DNA of 64,000 nt from Altericroceibacterium spongiae (GTDB taxonomy: Bacteria > Pseudomonadota > Alphaproteobacteria > Sphingomonadales > Sphingomonadaceae), in the NCBI RefSeq assembly GCF_003610805.1, contig NZ_RAPF01000002.1, forward strand, positions 372,001-436,000, in the 5' to 3' direction. Under the pieces are notes generated by a model. That model did no database searches. It was not told the origin of the DNA and saw only the letters and a program-made list of their open reading frames with translations. Both the position numbers and the translations under genes were made by a program. Below, piece by piece: positions 9,453 through 18,375 of the stretch; the first letter of the stretch is position 1, and the number at the start of each line of letters is the position of its first letter.

Positions 9453-9505
9453 CGGAATACGGCAAGTGGTCGTGAGTTGAATGCTGACGCATAGAACCGT
9501 TTGTA

Positions 9506-9780
9506 CGGGAGGCAGCGTTACATATCTTCATCGACGAGTCGGGCGCGTTTACGGGAGTGGCGGCACCCGCGCCCTCCGTCTCGAAACCTGGCGCGCTGAT
9601 CTTGGCTTCGTATCCTCTGCCCAAGCTCCTTGGAAAATATGGGGCGCCCTCGCACCAATCTTCTCAAGAACCGAAAAGGAAGAGGCAAAGGGGAGCAAGG
9701 CGCCATTCCGTGCCGCTGAAGAGTGGTAATGCCGCTCTCTTGCGGATCGCCAATGACTTTCAATGGGATACATGTTAAAT
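9506..9780 (+). pseudogene. Frameshifted N-terminal remnant of a DUF3800-family gene
   Basis: One frame reads HIFIDESGAFTG then SVSKPGALILAS and LPKLLGKYG, the characteristic start of DUF3800 proteins (IDESGTFTG, then a KLxKKY helix). At about 9640 the homology jumps to another frame, which continues LAPIFSRTEKEEAKGSK, matching the following KGEVKGSKL-type segment of the family. That frame stops at 9729. There is no ATG, GTG or TTG at the expected start although a GGGAGG lies at about 9508-9513, and the C-terminal two thirds are missing. I read this as a decayed gene. DUF3800 proteins are often found in defence and mobile-element cargo. Confidence 0.6.
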
Positions 9781-9861
9781 GACAAGCGAGAAATCATCAT
9801 ATTGTCCTTTTTCACATGTCGACGCCAATAGAAGCGTTGTGCGCGATAGACGGGGGATCGA

Positions 9862-10179
9862 ATGGGAAATAGAAATCTTGCAATCGCCGGAACCCATCGA
9901 GACTACTTTGCGGATATGAATGACGATAAAATGGGTAAAGACCCGTCGATTGTATTCGGCTGCGCTTCTCCGGAAGATGCCGCCACGAGCTATTTCAAGA
10001 ATGTTTTTGAAAACTCCAACACTCGCATCCGTGAGGCAGTCATTGGCGTTTGGCTGACATCGGAGGGACCGGACAAGGCGCGAATTTTCGAGGCTTGCGC
10101 GACGATGACTCCTTGCACAGCCTCCGACGCTGGGCCTGATGAATTCGATATCGTGCTGGATGTGCGCCAGCGCTCATGA
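9862..10179 (+). CDS. Hypothetical protein (105 aa)
   Basis: Not recognised. The ATG has a good GGGGG ribosome binding site 5 nt upstream (9852-9856). The protein starts MGNRNLAIAGTHRDYFADMN and has a central helical segment (SYFKNVFENSNTRIREAVIGVWL) and an acidic C-terminus with DEFDIVLDV. No signal peptide or membrane segment. It stands alone between the DUF3800 remnant and the next unknown gene. Confidence 0.5.
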   Translation: MGNRNLAIAGTHRDYFADMNDDKMGKDPSIVFGCASPEDAATSYFKNVFENSNTRIREAVIGVWLTSEGPDKARIFEACATMTPCTASDAGPDEFDIVLDVRQRS

Positions 10180-10394
10180 GGCGGGACGCGCACAAGCGCC
10201 GGTAGCCGCAGCCGTGATCGAGCAAAACGCAGAGCAACGGTTGACAGTCGCATGATACGCGACCAGCTTTGTTGCTGGCCTTACCTCCATGCCTGTCGCC
10301 AAGCTAAATAGGTTTCGATTAAATCTTTAGTCTGCCCGCGAAACCAGTGGTCAGATCGATTAAATGGCGACCGACACGACCCGTTGGAGTTCGT

Positions 10395-11108
10395 ATGGCT
10401 ATCCTGCTGCCAACATCTGCGAATATTCGTTTGCTCAAAACCACCCTGATGGGTGATTTTGAAATGCGCTCCGCGCACGCCACGGAGGCGATTGCCGCCC
10501 TAATAGGATTTCGATCCAATTCGGCTTACTTGGCGACTTCCAATCATCTGCCCGACGTGACGGTTTACGAGGCGGATTTCGATGCCTTCGAGGATCGCGC
10601 AGCGCACCTAGGTTACGACAGAACTTCATCGGAATTCCTGCGATTCATTTTCAAAGGGATCAAATGGCCCGACCCAGCTTGGAGACTTTTCAATAAGCGA
10701 CACTCCGCCGCCCGGAACGCCTGGTTTTATGAATGCCAACGGCGCCAGATTCCATTTCTGCACATATCAAAGGCAACGAAGTATTATTCGGTTCACTGGG
10801 ATCATATCAGCCTGAATTCGGAATATGATCAAATGGTTAGACAATCTCCCGAGGGCGATATAGGGAAAGTTTTGTTTCGAACTTATCAGCTGATTGCTGC
10901 CGGCGTTGAGCCCAAGAGCTTTTTTGACGGCAGCGCCTTGGTCGGGGACGTGACCGGTCTGTCTGAATCATGTGCTCGACAGATTGCCAACTCGTTCGCG
11001 TTGCGGCTCTTTCCGGGCAACGTGCAATCCGCCTTGGCGGCATGCCAAAGTACGCATAGCACCCTATCGTCGGCTGTCCATAAAAGAGCTGCCCCGTCAG
11101 GTGATTGA
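10395..11108 (+). CDS. Hypothetical protein (237 aa)
   Basis: Not recognised. The chosen ATG has GGAG 5 nt upstream (10386-10389) and starts MAILLPTSANIRLLKTTL; an in-frame GTG at 10347 lacks such a site. The protein is soluble, with several aromatic and histidine-rich short motifs (YYSVHWDHIS, RNAWFYECQRRQ) and a helical C-terminus. It is the last gene before the trb operon, so it belongs to the cargo block placed where traG/copG-type genes usually precede trbB in related elements. Base composition is slightly lower in GC than the trb genes. Confidence 0.55.
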   Translation: MAILLPTSANIRLLKTTLMGDFEMRSAHATEAIAALIGFRSNSAYLATSNHLPDVTVYEADFDAFEDRAAHLGYDRTSSEFLRFIFKGIKWPDPAWRLFNKRHSAARNAWFYECQRRQIPFLHISKATKYYSVHWDHISLNSEYDQMVRQSPEGDIGKVLFRTYQLIAAGVEPKSFFDGSALVGDVTGLSESCARQIANSFALRLFPGNVQSALAACQSTHSTLSSAVHKRAAPSGD

Positions 11109-11204
11109 CGCGCAATCATCTACGCTGCTCCCTGTATTACTTCGCTACACTACTACGCCCGCATTTACTTGTTGAACCGCATCCCTTTCTGTCTCTCTTG
11201 ATGT

Positions 11205-11256
11205 GCCCCTGACGCCGGGCGGCGGTTCGCCCGGCCCAACTCAGGGGCCTTTTCTT
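11205..11256 (+). promoter_or_regulatory. Nested stem-loop in the trbB leader covering the ribosome binding site (terminator-like)
   Basis: GCCCCTGA (11205-11212) pairs with TCAGGGGC (11241-11248), and inside it GCCGGGC (11214-11220) pairs with GCCCGGC (11229-11235). CTTTTCTT follows at once. The shape fits an intrinsic terminator for the upstream gene. The 3' arm also contains AGGGG, the only ribosome binding site candidate for the trbB TTG start at 11255, so the same structure could mask translation. Confidence 0.6.
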
Positions 11257-12241
11257 GACCGTCCACCCGATCCGTTCCGAGGCCAGGTCACGCGGCGCGC
11301 GGATGCTGCGCACAGCGCTCGGGGCGTCGATCGCAGCCTGGCTGGAAGACCCCGCCGTCATCGAAGTGATGCTCAACCCCGATGGCCGCCTCTGGGTCGA
11401 TCGGCTCAGGGACGGCATCAACGACACCGGCATGACGCTGACTGCCGCGGACGGCGAACGCATCGTGCGCCTGGTCGCGCATCATGTCGGTGTCGAGGTT
11501 CATGCACGCAGCCCGCGTGTCTCGGCCGAACTGCCGGAAGGGGGCGAGCGATTCGAGGGCCTGCTGCCGCCCGTGGTGGCGAACCCTGCCTTTGCGATCC
11601 GTAAGCCCGCCGTCGCGGTCTTCACGCTCGACGACTATGTGGGCACCGGGATCATGTCGGCGGCCGAGGCCGCGGCCCTGCGGACAGGCGTCGCCGTCCG
11701 CGCCAACATCCTGGTGGCCGGCGGCACCGGCAGCGGCAAGACCACCCTGGTCAACGCGCTACTGGCCGAAGTCGCCAAGACCACCGACCGCATTGTCCTG
11801 ATCGAGGACACGCGCGAGCTGCAATGCGCCGCGCCGAACCTGGTGGCGATGCGGACCAAGGATGGCGTCGTCTCGCTGTCCGATCTCGTCCGCTCCTCGC
11901 TGCGCCTGCGCCCCGACCGCATCCCGATCGGCGAGGTGCGCGGCGCCGAGGCGCTGGACCTTCTCAAAGCCTGGGGCACCGGCCATCCCGGCGGCGTCGG
12001 CACCATTCATGCCGGTTCCGCGCTCGGCGCGCTGCGTCGTATGGAGCAGCTCATCCAGGAGGCCGTCGTCGCGGTGCCCCGCGCGCTGCTGGCCGAGACC
12101 ATCAACCTCATTGCTGTGCTGGTCCGCGACGGGACCGGCCGCCGGCTCTCCGAGCTGGCCCGCGTCGAAGGGCTCGACGCCGCGACCGGCGACTACCGCC
12201 TCGCGTCGCTCTCCACCCTCCAACCGGGAGTTCTCCCATGA
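11255..12241 (+). CDS. trbB: Conjugal transfer ATPase TrbB (VirB11 family)
   Basis: Hexameric secretion ATPase of the Trb mating-pair system, acting at the cytoplasmic face of the type IV channel. The protein of 328 residues shows Walker [10 protein letters not shown] (about 150-158), an Asp box [10 protein letters not shown], Walker B-like [14 protein letters not shown] and the His-box GTIHAGSA, all expected of VirB11/TrbB. The TTG start at 11255 is chosen because AGGGG lies 7 nt upstream and the protein then begins at the usual place before [17 protein letters not shown]. It opens a tight operon: its TGA overlaps the trbC ATG. No traG or CopG gene precedes it here. Confidence 0.93.
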   Translation: MTVHPIRSEARSRGARMLRTALGASIAAWLEDPAVIEVMLNPDGRLWVDRLRDGINDTGMTLTAADGERIVRLVAHHVGVEVHARSPRVSAELPEGGERFEGLLPPVVANPAFAIRKPAVAVFTLDDYVGTGIMSAAEAAALRTGVAVRANILVAGGTGSGKTTLVNALLAEVAKTTDRIVLIEDTRELQCAAPNLVAMRTKDGVVSLSDLVRSSLRLRPDRIPIGEVRGAEALDLLKAWGTGHPGGVGTIHAGSALGALRRMEQLIQEAVVAVPRALLAETINLIAVLVRDGTGRRLSELARVEGLDAATGDYRLASLSTLQPGVLP

Positions 12242-12573
12242 TCCATACCGTTCGGCATGGCGCACGCCGCGCCGTGCTCGCCGCCTCCGCCAGCCTTGTC
12301 GCCCTCATCATTTCTGCGCCTGCCTACGCCTCGGGCTCGTCCATGCCCTGGGAAGCGCCTCTGCAATCCATCCTCGAAAGCATTGAGGGGCCGGTCGCCA
12401 AGATCATCGCGGTGATGATCATCATCATTACCGGCCTGACGCTGGCGTTCGGCGATACGTCGGGCGGCGCGCGCAGGCTGATCCAGATCGTGTTCGGCCT
12501 ATCGATCGCGTTCGCCGCGTCGAGCTTCTTCCTGTCGTTCTTCTCGTTCGGCGGCGGGGCGCTGGTCGCATGA
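12238..12573 (+). CDS. trbC: TrbC, T4SS pilin precursor (VirB2 family)
   Basis: This small membrane protein of 111 residues has an N-terminal signal peptide ending near PAYASGSS, then two hydrophobic helices (IIAVMIIIITGLTLAFG and IVFGLSIAFAASSFFLSF), the layout of VirB2/TrbC prepilin. It is processed and assembled into the conjugative pilus. It starts with the ATGA overlap with trbB and ends overlapping the trbD start, in the standard trbBCDE order. Confidence 0.9.
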   Translation: MIHTVRHGARRAVLAASASLVALIISAPAYASGSSMPWEAPLQSILESIEGPVAKIIAVMIIIITGLTLAFGDTSGGARRLIQIVFGLSIAFAASSFFLSFFSFGGGALVA

Positions 12574-12851
12574 GCGACGCGGCCGATCCTGGCGAGCTGA
12601 TCGCCGGCTTCCATGCGCCAGTCCATCGGGCTCTGACCGAGCCGATATTGCTCGGCGGCGCCCCGCGCGCGCTCGCCATCGTCAATGGCACGCTGGCGGG
12701 CGCCATCGGCCTGGGCCTGCGGCTCTGGATCGCCGGCCTAGTTATCTGGGCGTTCGGCCATGCGCTGTCGGTCTGGGCCGCGCGCCGCGATCCGCAATTC
12801 GTGGACGTGGCCCGCCGCCACCTCCGTTACCCGGCGTGGATGCGGCCATGA
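12570..12851 (+). CDS. trbD: TrbD (VirB3-like inner-membrane protein)
   Basis: This 93-residue protein has the conserved VirB3/TrbD N-terminus (GFHAPVHRALTEPILLGG) and two hydrophobic stretches (LAIVNGTLAGAIGLGL and LWIAGLVIWAFGHAL). It partners TrbE in the inner-membrane complex. Overlapping stop/start codons with trbC and trbE show translational coupling. Confidence 0.9.
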   Translation: MSDAADPGELIAGFHAPVHRALTEPILLGGAPRALAIVNGTLAGAIGLGLRLWIAGLVIWAFGHALSVWAARRDPQFVDVARRHLRYPAWMRP

Positions 12852-15277
12852 TGAGCTTGCGCGAATACCGCAATAAGGCGGCTTACCTTGCCGACTTCCT
12901 GCCCTGGGCCGCTCTGGTCGCCGAGGGCGTCGTGCTCAACAAGGACGGTTCGTTCCAGCGCACCGCGCGCTTCCGCGGCCCCGATCTCGACAGCGCCACG
13001 TCCGCCGAGCTGGTCGCCACCACGGCACGGCTGAACAATGCGCTGCGCCGCCTGGGCTCGGGCTGGGCGATCTTCGTCGAGGCGCAGCGCACGCCCGCGC
13101 TTGACTACCCGGACTCCATCTTCCCCGATCCGGTGTCGGCGCTCGTGGACATGGAGCGGCGCGAACAGTTCCGCGAGGACGGCGCGCATTTCGAGAGCCG
13201 CTATTTCCTCACCCTGTTGTGGATGCCGCCGGCCGAGGACGCGGCCCGCGCCGAAGGATTGCTCTACGAGGGCAAGTCCAGCACCGGCGTCGATCCGTGG
13301 GAGCTGCTGGGCGGCTTCGCCGACCGCAGCGACCGGGTGCTGAGCCTGGTCGACGGCTTTGTCCCAGAGGTCCGCTGGCTCGATGACGCCGAGACCCTGA
13401 CCTATCTGCACTCGACCATTTCGACCCGGCGCCGGCGCGTGCGTGTGCCCGAGACGCCGATGTATCTCGATGCGCTCCTGGCCGATGAACCGCTGACGGG
13501 CGGACTCGAACCGCGCCTGGGCGAGCATCATCTGCGCACCCTCACCGTCGTCGGTTTCCCGAGCGCGACCTTTCCCGGCCTGCTCGACGAGCTGAACCGG
13601 CTCGCCTTCGAGTATCGCTGGTCCACCCGCGCGATCATGCTCGACAAGACCGACGCGACCAAATTGCTCACCCGCATCCGGCGCCAGTGGTTCGCCAAGC
13701 GCAAATCGGTCGCCGCCATCCTCAAGGAAGTGATGACCAACGAGGCGTCGGTCCTGATGGACTCGGATGCTTCCAACAAGGCGGCCGACGCCGACACCGC
13801 CCTGCAGGAGCTGGGCGCCGACTATGCCGGCATGGCCTATGTCACCGCTACGGTGACGGTGTGGGACCGCGATCCGGCGGTCGCGGCCGAAAAGCTGCGG
13901 CTCGCCGAGAAGGTCATCCAGGGCCGCGACTTTACCGTGATCCCTGAGGGGATGAACGCGATCGAGGCATGGCTGGGGAGTCTTCCCGGCCACGCCTACG
14001 CCAATGTCCGGCAACCGCCGATTTCCACGCTGAATCTCGCCCACCTGATCCCCCTGTCAGCGGTGTGGGCGGGGCCGGAACGGGACGAGCATCTGCAAGC
14101 GTCCCCCTTGCTGTTCGGCAAGACCGAAGGCTCGACCCCGTTCCGGTTTTCCCTCCATGTCGGGGACGTCGGGCATACGCTGATCGTCGGCCCGACCGGC
14201 ACCGGCAAATCGGTGCTGCTCGCGCTGATCGCGATGCAGTTTCGCCGTTATGAGAACGCCCAGGTCTTCGCCTTCGATTTCGGCGGCTCGATCCGCGCCG
14301 CCGCCCTCGGCATGGGCGGCGACTGGCAGGATCTCGGCGGAATGCTGGCGGACGAAGCCGGCGAAGGCGTGCAGCTCCAGCCGCTTGGAGCTATCGACGA
14401 TCCCGCCGAGCGCGCCTGGGCGGCCGAATGGCTGGCCGCGATCTTCGCGTCCGAAGGCGTCGCGGTCGATCCACAGGCCAAGGAGCACATCTGGTCGGCG
14501 CTTGGCTCGCTCGCCAGCGCGCCGGCGTCCGAGCGCACCCTGACCGGTCTTGCGGTTCTGTTGCAGAGCCAGCCGCTCAAGCAGGCGCTTGGCTCCTACT
14601 GCGTCGGCGGGCCGTGGGGCCGGCTGCTCGATGCCGAAGCCGAGCAGATCGGCGAGGCGCGTTGCCAGGCGTTCGAGACCGAGGGCCTGGTCGGCGCCGG
14701 CGCGGCGGCGGCCGTGCTCTCATATCTGTTCCATCGCATCGCCGATCGGCTCGACGGCTCGCCCACGCTCATCATCATCGACGAGGGCTGGCTGGTCTTG
14801 GACAGCCCGGCCTTCGCGGCGCAACTGCGCGAATGGCTGAAGACGCTGCGCAAGAAGAACGCCAGCGTCGTCTTCGCCACGCAGAGCCTTGCCGACATCG
14901 AAACGTCGAGCATCGCGCCGTCCATCATCGAAAGCTGCCCGACGCGCATCTTCCTGCCCAATGAGCGAGCGGCAGAACCGCAGATCGCGGCGATCTACGA
15001 ACGCTTCGGCCTCAACGCGCGCCAGATCGAAATCCTCAGCCGGGCGACGCCCAAACGCGACTATTACTGCCAGTCGCGGCGCGGCAACCGCCTGTTCGAG
15101 CTGGGCCTGGGCGAGGTGGCGCTGGCCTTCACCGCCGCATCGTCGAAGTCCGACCAGCTCGCCATCGCCGAGATCATGGAAACCCACGGCGCTGCCGCCT
15201 TCGCCGCCGAATGGCTGCGGCATCGCGGCTGCGCCTGGGCCGCCGAGTTGCTGCCCGAACCCGCGTCCGGCCTCTAG
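12848..15277 (+). CDS. trbE: TrbE, T4SS ATPase (VirB4 family)
   Basis: This 809-residue ATPase energises pilus assembly and substrate transfer. It starts MMSLREYRNKAAYLADFLPW, typical of TrbE. Walker A is GPTGTGKS (about 450), and Walker B is IIIDEGWLVLD, followed by FATQSLADIE. The ATG at 12848 overlaps the trbD stop (ATGA) and is preferred over the in-frame GTG at 12836. Length fits the family. No trace of damage. Confidence 0.95.
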   Translation: MMSLREYRNKAAYLADFLPWAALVAEGVVLNKDGSFQRTARFRGPDLDSATSAELVATTARLNNALRRLGSGWAIFVEAQRTPALDYPDSIFPDPVSALVDMERREQFREDGAHFESRYFLTLLWMPPAEDAARAEGLLYEGKSSTGVDPWELLGGFADRSDRVLSLVDGFVPEVRWLDDAETLTYLHSTISTRRRRVRVPETPMYLDALLADEPLTGGLEPRLGEHHLRTLTVVGFPSATFPGLLDELNRLAFEYRWSTRAIMLDKTDATKLLTRIRRQWFAKRKSVAAILKEVMTNEASVLMDSDASNKAADADTALQELGADYAGMAYVTATVTVWDRDPAVAAEKLRLAEKVIQGRDFTVIPEGMNAIEAWLGSLPGHAYANVRQPPISTLNLAHLIPLSAVWAGPERDEHLQASPLLFGKTEGSTPFRFSLHVGDVGHTLIVGPTGTGKSVLLALIAMQFRRYENAQVFAFDFGGSIRAAALGMGGDWQDLGGMLADEAGEGVQLQPLGAIDDPAERAWAAEWLAAIFASEGVAVDPQAKEHIWSALGSLASAPASERTLTGLAVLLQSQPLKQALGSYCVGGPWGRLLDAEAEQIGEARCQAFETEGLVGAGAAAAVLSYLFHRIADRLDGSPTLIIIDEGWLVLDSPAFAAQLREWLKTLRKKNASVVFATQSLADIETSSIAPSIIESCPTRIFLPNERAAEPQIAAIYERFGLNARQIEILSRATPKRDYYCQSRRGNRLFELGLGEVALAFTAASSKSDQLAIAEIMETHGAAAFAAEWLRHRGCAWAAELLPEPASGL

Positions 15278-15315
15278 CCCGAACTCCCCCTCACGCCAGA
15301 CATGGAGATCATCCC

Positions 15316-16032
15316 ATGAAATCGCTTCCGTTCCGCCGCGCCCTGATGGCGGGCGTCCTCGCCGTCTCGGCCGTCACGCCGATGTTCGTCGCCGCGCCGG
15401 CCTACGCGCAGTTCGGCGGGATCGTCTATGATCCCAGCAACTACGCCCAGAACGTGCTGACGGCCGCCCGGTCGCTCCAGCAGATCAACAACCAGATCCA
15501 GCAAATCCAAAACCAGGCGACCTCGCTCCTCAACGAGGCGCGCAATCTGGCCGCGCTGCCGTTCAGCTCGCTTGCAGCATTGCAGCAACAGGTGCAGCGC
15601 ACCCAGCAGCTCCTCGGCCAGGCGCAGCGCATCGCCTATGATGTCGAGAACATCCAGCAGGCGTTCAACAGCCGCTACACCGGCACGGCGCTGACCGGCG
15701 ATCACGCTCAGATGGTCGCCAACGCTAACGCCCGCTGGGAGGATAGCGTCGGCGCCTTCGAGGATGCGCTGAAGGTGCAGGCCGGCGCCGTCGGCAATAT
15801 CGAGGGCGCCCGGACTTCGATGGACAGCCTGGTCACGGCCAGCCAGTCGGCGACCGGCGCCCTGCAAGCGGCGCAGGCCGGAAACCAGCTTCTCGCGCTG
15901 CAATCGCAGCAACTCGCGGACCTGACCGCCACGGTCGCCGCGCAGGGCCGGGCGCAGGCGCTCGAATCCGCGCGCCAGGCTGCGGAAGAGGCCGAAGGAC
16001 GTGAACGCTTCCGCCGCTTCATGGGCAACTGA
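15316..16032 (+). CDS. trbJ: TrbJ, T4SS periplasmic minor component (VirB5 family)
   Basis: This 238-residue exported protein has a signal peptide ending AAPAYAQF, then a long helical, Gln-rich region (QQINNQIQQIQNQ) typical of TrbJ/VirB5. GGAG 8 nt upstream fixes the ATG at 15316. It ends EAEGRERFRRFMGN, a tail shared almost exactly with the opposed EexN-like gene at 20817-21125. Follows trbE by 38 nt, the only real gap in the trb operon before trbK. Confidence 0.9.
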   Translation: MKSLPFRRALMAGVLAVSAVTPMFVAAPAYAQFGGIVYDPSNYAQNVLTAARSLQQINNQIQQIQNQATSLLNEARNLAALPFSSLAALQQQVQRTQQLLGQAQRIAYDVENIQQAFNSRYTGTALTGDHAQMVANANARWEDSVGAFEDALKVQAGAVGNIEGARTSMDSLVTASQSATGALQAAQAGNQLLALQSQQLADLTATVAAQGRAQALESARQAAEEAEGRERFRRFMGN

Positions 16033-16042
16033 GGCGCGCGCC

Positions 16043-16321
16043 ATGCTCCATGGAACCTCGCGCACGGCAAAAATCGCGGGCGTGGCGGCGTTGGCCGGTC
16101 TGATGATGGCGGTGGCGATCCTCGCCGTCACAAGAGATCGCGCGCCCGCGCCTCCGCCGATGCCTGCGATCGTGCGCGACACCGAAGGGCGCAGCAGGCT
16201 CGCCCGCGAGCTGGAACGCTGCGCCACGCTCACCATGCCGGACAGCGGGTGCGAGGCGGCCTGGGCGGAGAACCGCCGCCGCTTCTTCCACCAAGACGAT
16301 CCCGAAGGCGCAGGGCGATGA
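16043..16321 (+). CDS. trbK: TrbK-alt, putative entry exclusion protein
   Basis: This 92-residue protein has one N-terminal transmembrane helix (IAGVAALAGLMMAVAILAV), then a short periplasmic part with two Cys in RCATLTMPDSGCEAAW followed by AENRRRFF. This CxxxxxxxxC-AW-ENR pattern and position between trbJ and trbL match TrbK-alt proteins of chromosomal trb elements, thought to block entry of the same element. GAGG lies 8 nt before the ATG. Overlaps trbL by ATGA. Confidence 0.8.
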   Translation: MLHGTSRTAKIAGVAALAGLMMAVAILAVTRDRAPAPPPMPAIVRDTEGRSRLARELERCATLTMPDSGCEAAWAENRRRFFHQDDPEGAGR

Positions 16322-17691
16322 ACGACACCGGCGTCATCGACACCTTCCTGGGCGTCTTCGGAAGTTACATCGACAGCGGGTTCGGCCTGCTGGGGGGCGA
16401 AGTCGGGTTCCTGTCCTCGACGCTGATCGCGATCGACGTGACCATCGCCGGGCTGTTCTGGGCCTGGGGCGCCGACGAGGACGTGCTCCAGCGGCTCATC
16501 AAGAAAACGCTCTATATCGGCTTCTTCGCCTTCATCATCGGCAACTTCCCCACCCTCGCGACGATCGTCTTCGAGAGCTTCGCCGGCCTCGGTCTCAAGG
16601 CCAGCGGCGACAGCCTCACCTTGGCCGAGTTCATGAAGCCGGGCAGCATCGCGGAGACCGGCCTTCAGGCCGCCAAGCCGCTGCTCGATGCGGCAGGCCA
16701 GTTCTCCAGCCTCTGGGCCGTCTTCGCCAACCTCGCGTTGATCCTCGTGCTGCTGATCGCCTGGCTGATCGTTGTCCTGGCCTTCTTCATCATCGCCGTT
16801 CAGGTCTTCATCACCCTGATCGAGTTCAAGCTGGTGACATTGGCCGGCTTCGTGCTGCTGCCCTTCGCCTTCTTCAACCGCACGGCATTCATGGCCGAGC
16901 GCGTATTGGGCCATATCGTCTCGACCGGCATCAAGGTGCTGGTGCTCGCCGTCATCACCGGCATCGGCACCACGCTGTTCAGCCAGTTCACCGCTGCGAG
17001 TCTGGGCGTCGAACCCGACATCAACCAGGTCATGGCCATCGCCCTTGCGGCGCTATCGCTGCTTGGCCTCGCCATCTTCGGTCCCGGGATCGCCAACGGC
17101 ATCGTCTCCGGCGGCCCGCAGCTCGGTGCGGGCGCGGCGGCAGGCACCGCGCTCGCGGCCGGTGGTGCGCTGGTTGGCGGCGCAGCCGCCGCACGCCTTG
17201 GCGTCGGCGCCGCAGGGTCCGCTATCGGCGCGGCGGGTCGGATGACCGGCGCGGCCTCGCGTGGCGGGGCGCGAATCGCTGGAGGCGCCGCCAGCGCCTA
17301 CAGCCTCGGTTCGCTCGGCAAAAGCGGCGCGAGCGCGGTCGCCGGCGGCATGGGCGCGGTCGGCCAGGCGGCCGCAGGCGCGGCGACCAACACCGTCATG
17401 TCCCCCCTGCGCAAAGCGGCCGCCCGAGGCGGCGACACGATCAAGGCCAGCTTCCGCTCCGGCGCGCGTGCGGGCTTCACCGCATCGGGCGGCACGATCA
17501 CCAGCGGGTCCGCACCCACCGCCGCGGCCGCTGGCGCCTCCGCGTCCGGCCCCGCCGCGCCGCCCGCCTGGGCGGCCGCGATGAAGCGCCGCCAATCCAT
17601 GACCCACAACGCGACCCTTGCCGCGCACACGCTCAAGGCTGGCGACAGCCACGGCGGCGGCGCCGGTCCCGACATCCGGGAGAGAGACTAG
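16318..17691 (+). CDS. trbL: TrbL, polytopic T4SS channel protein (VirB6 family)
   Basis: This 457-residue inner-membrane protein has about six hydrophobic helices in the first 290 residues (for example LWAVFANLALILVLLIAWLI) and a long low-complexity Ala/Gly tail of about 160 residues, normal for TrbL. It begins MNDTGVIDTFLGVFGSYIDSG, the usual TrbL start, at the ATG overlapping the trbK-alt stop. It is followed immediately by trbF with no spacer. Confidence 0.93.
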   Translation: MNDTGVIDTFLGVFGSYIDSGFGLLGGEVGFLSSTLIAIDVTIAGLFWAWGADEDVLQRLIKKTLYIGFFAFIIGNFPTLATIVFESFAGLGLKASGDSLTLAEFMKPGSIAETGLQAAKPLLDAAGQFSSLWAVFANLALILVLLIAWLIVVLAFFIIAVQVFITLIEFKLVTLAGFVLLPFAFFNRTAFMAERVLGHIVSTGIKVLVLAVITGIGTTLFSQFTAASLGVEPDINQVMAIALAALSLLGLAIFGPGIANGIVSGGPQLGAGAAAGTALAAGGALVGGAAAARLGVGAAGSAIGAAGRMTGAASRGGARIAGGAASAYSLGSLGKSGASAVAGGMGAVGQAAAGAATNTVMSPLRKAAARGGDTIKASFRSGARAGFTASGGTITSGSAPTAAAAGASASGPAAPPAWAAAMKRRQSMTHNATLAAHTLKAGDSHGGGAGPDIRERD

Positions 17692-18375
17692 ATGTTCCGA
17701 CGCCCTTCGATCCGCTTTGCGCAGACTCCCGAGCCCGTCACGCCCTATCAGGCCGCCCGGCAGGAATGGGATCGACGCATCGGCGAGCCGGTCGTGCAGG
17801 GGAAGAACTGGCGGCTCGCCTTCTTCTGTGCGGCATCATTGAACTTCGCTTTGACCGGCGGCCTGATCTGGCAGTCGGTGCGCGGCCATATCGTCCCCTG
17901 GGTGGTTCAGGTCGACCGGCTCGGCGAGGCGCAGGCGGTCGCGCCGGCAGAGGCCGGCTATCGGCCTACCGATCCGCAGATCGCGTTCCATCTCGCGCGC
18001 TTCATCGAGAATGTCCGCTCGATCCCGGCCGATCCCGTCGTCGTCCGTCAGAACTGGCTGAGGGCCTACGACTTCACCACTGACAAGGGCGCGCTCGCGC
18101 TCAACGACTACGCCCGCGCGAAGGACCCGTTCTTGGCTGTAGGCAAGGTGCAGGTCGCCGTGGAGGTCTCCAGCGTCATCCGCGCTTCAGCCGACAGCTT
18201 CCGGGTCGCCTGGATCGAACGCCGCTATCAGGACGGCAGTCTCGCCGCCACCGAGCACTGGTCGGCCATCCTCACCATCGTCGTGCAACCGCCGCGCACC
18301 CCTGACGGCCTGCGCAAGAACCCGCTCGGCATTTTCGTCAACGCCTTCAACTGGTCAAAGGAGCTGTCGCAATGA
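17692..18375 (+). CDS. trbF: TrbF, T4SS inner-membrane bridge protein (VirB8 family)
   Basis: This 227-residue protein has a short cytoplasmic N-terminus (TPYQAARQEWDRRIG), one membrane helix near residues 45-62 and a periplasmic NTF2-like domain containing WxxxYD (NWLRAYDFTT) and IERRYQDG. This is the pattern of TrbF/VirB8, which links the energy centre to the outer-membrane core. Start at the first nucleotide after the trbL stop; stop overlaps the trbG ATG. Confidence 0.92.
   Translation: MFRRPSIRFAQTPEPVTPYQAARQEWDRRIGEPVVQGKNWRLAFFCAASLNFALTGGLIWQSVRGHIVPWVVQVDRLGEAQAVAPAEAGYRPTDPQIAFHLARFIENVRSIPADPVVVRQNWLRAYDFTTDKGALALNDYARAKDPFLAVGKVQVAVEVSSVIRASADSFRVAWIERRYQDGSLAATEHWSAILTIVVQPPRTPDGLRKNPLGIFVNAFNWSKELSQ

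Noticed and set aside
10180-10394. Possible gene or RNA between the two unknown genes
   Set aside because: No open frame with a ribosome binding site and no strong stem-loop stood out, so nothing is called.
15274-16914. Long antisense open frame (546 codons) opposite trbJ, trbK and trbL
   Set aside because: It lies opposite well-supported trb genes, has no recognisable domain and has the biased composition expected of an antisense frame in GC-rich DNA.
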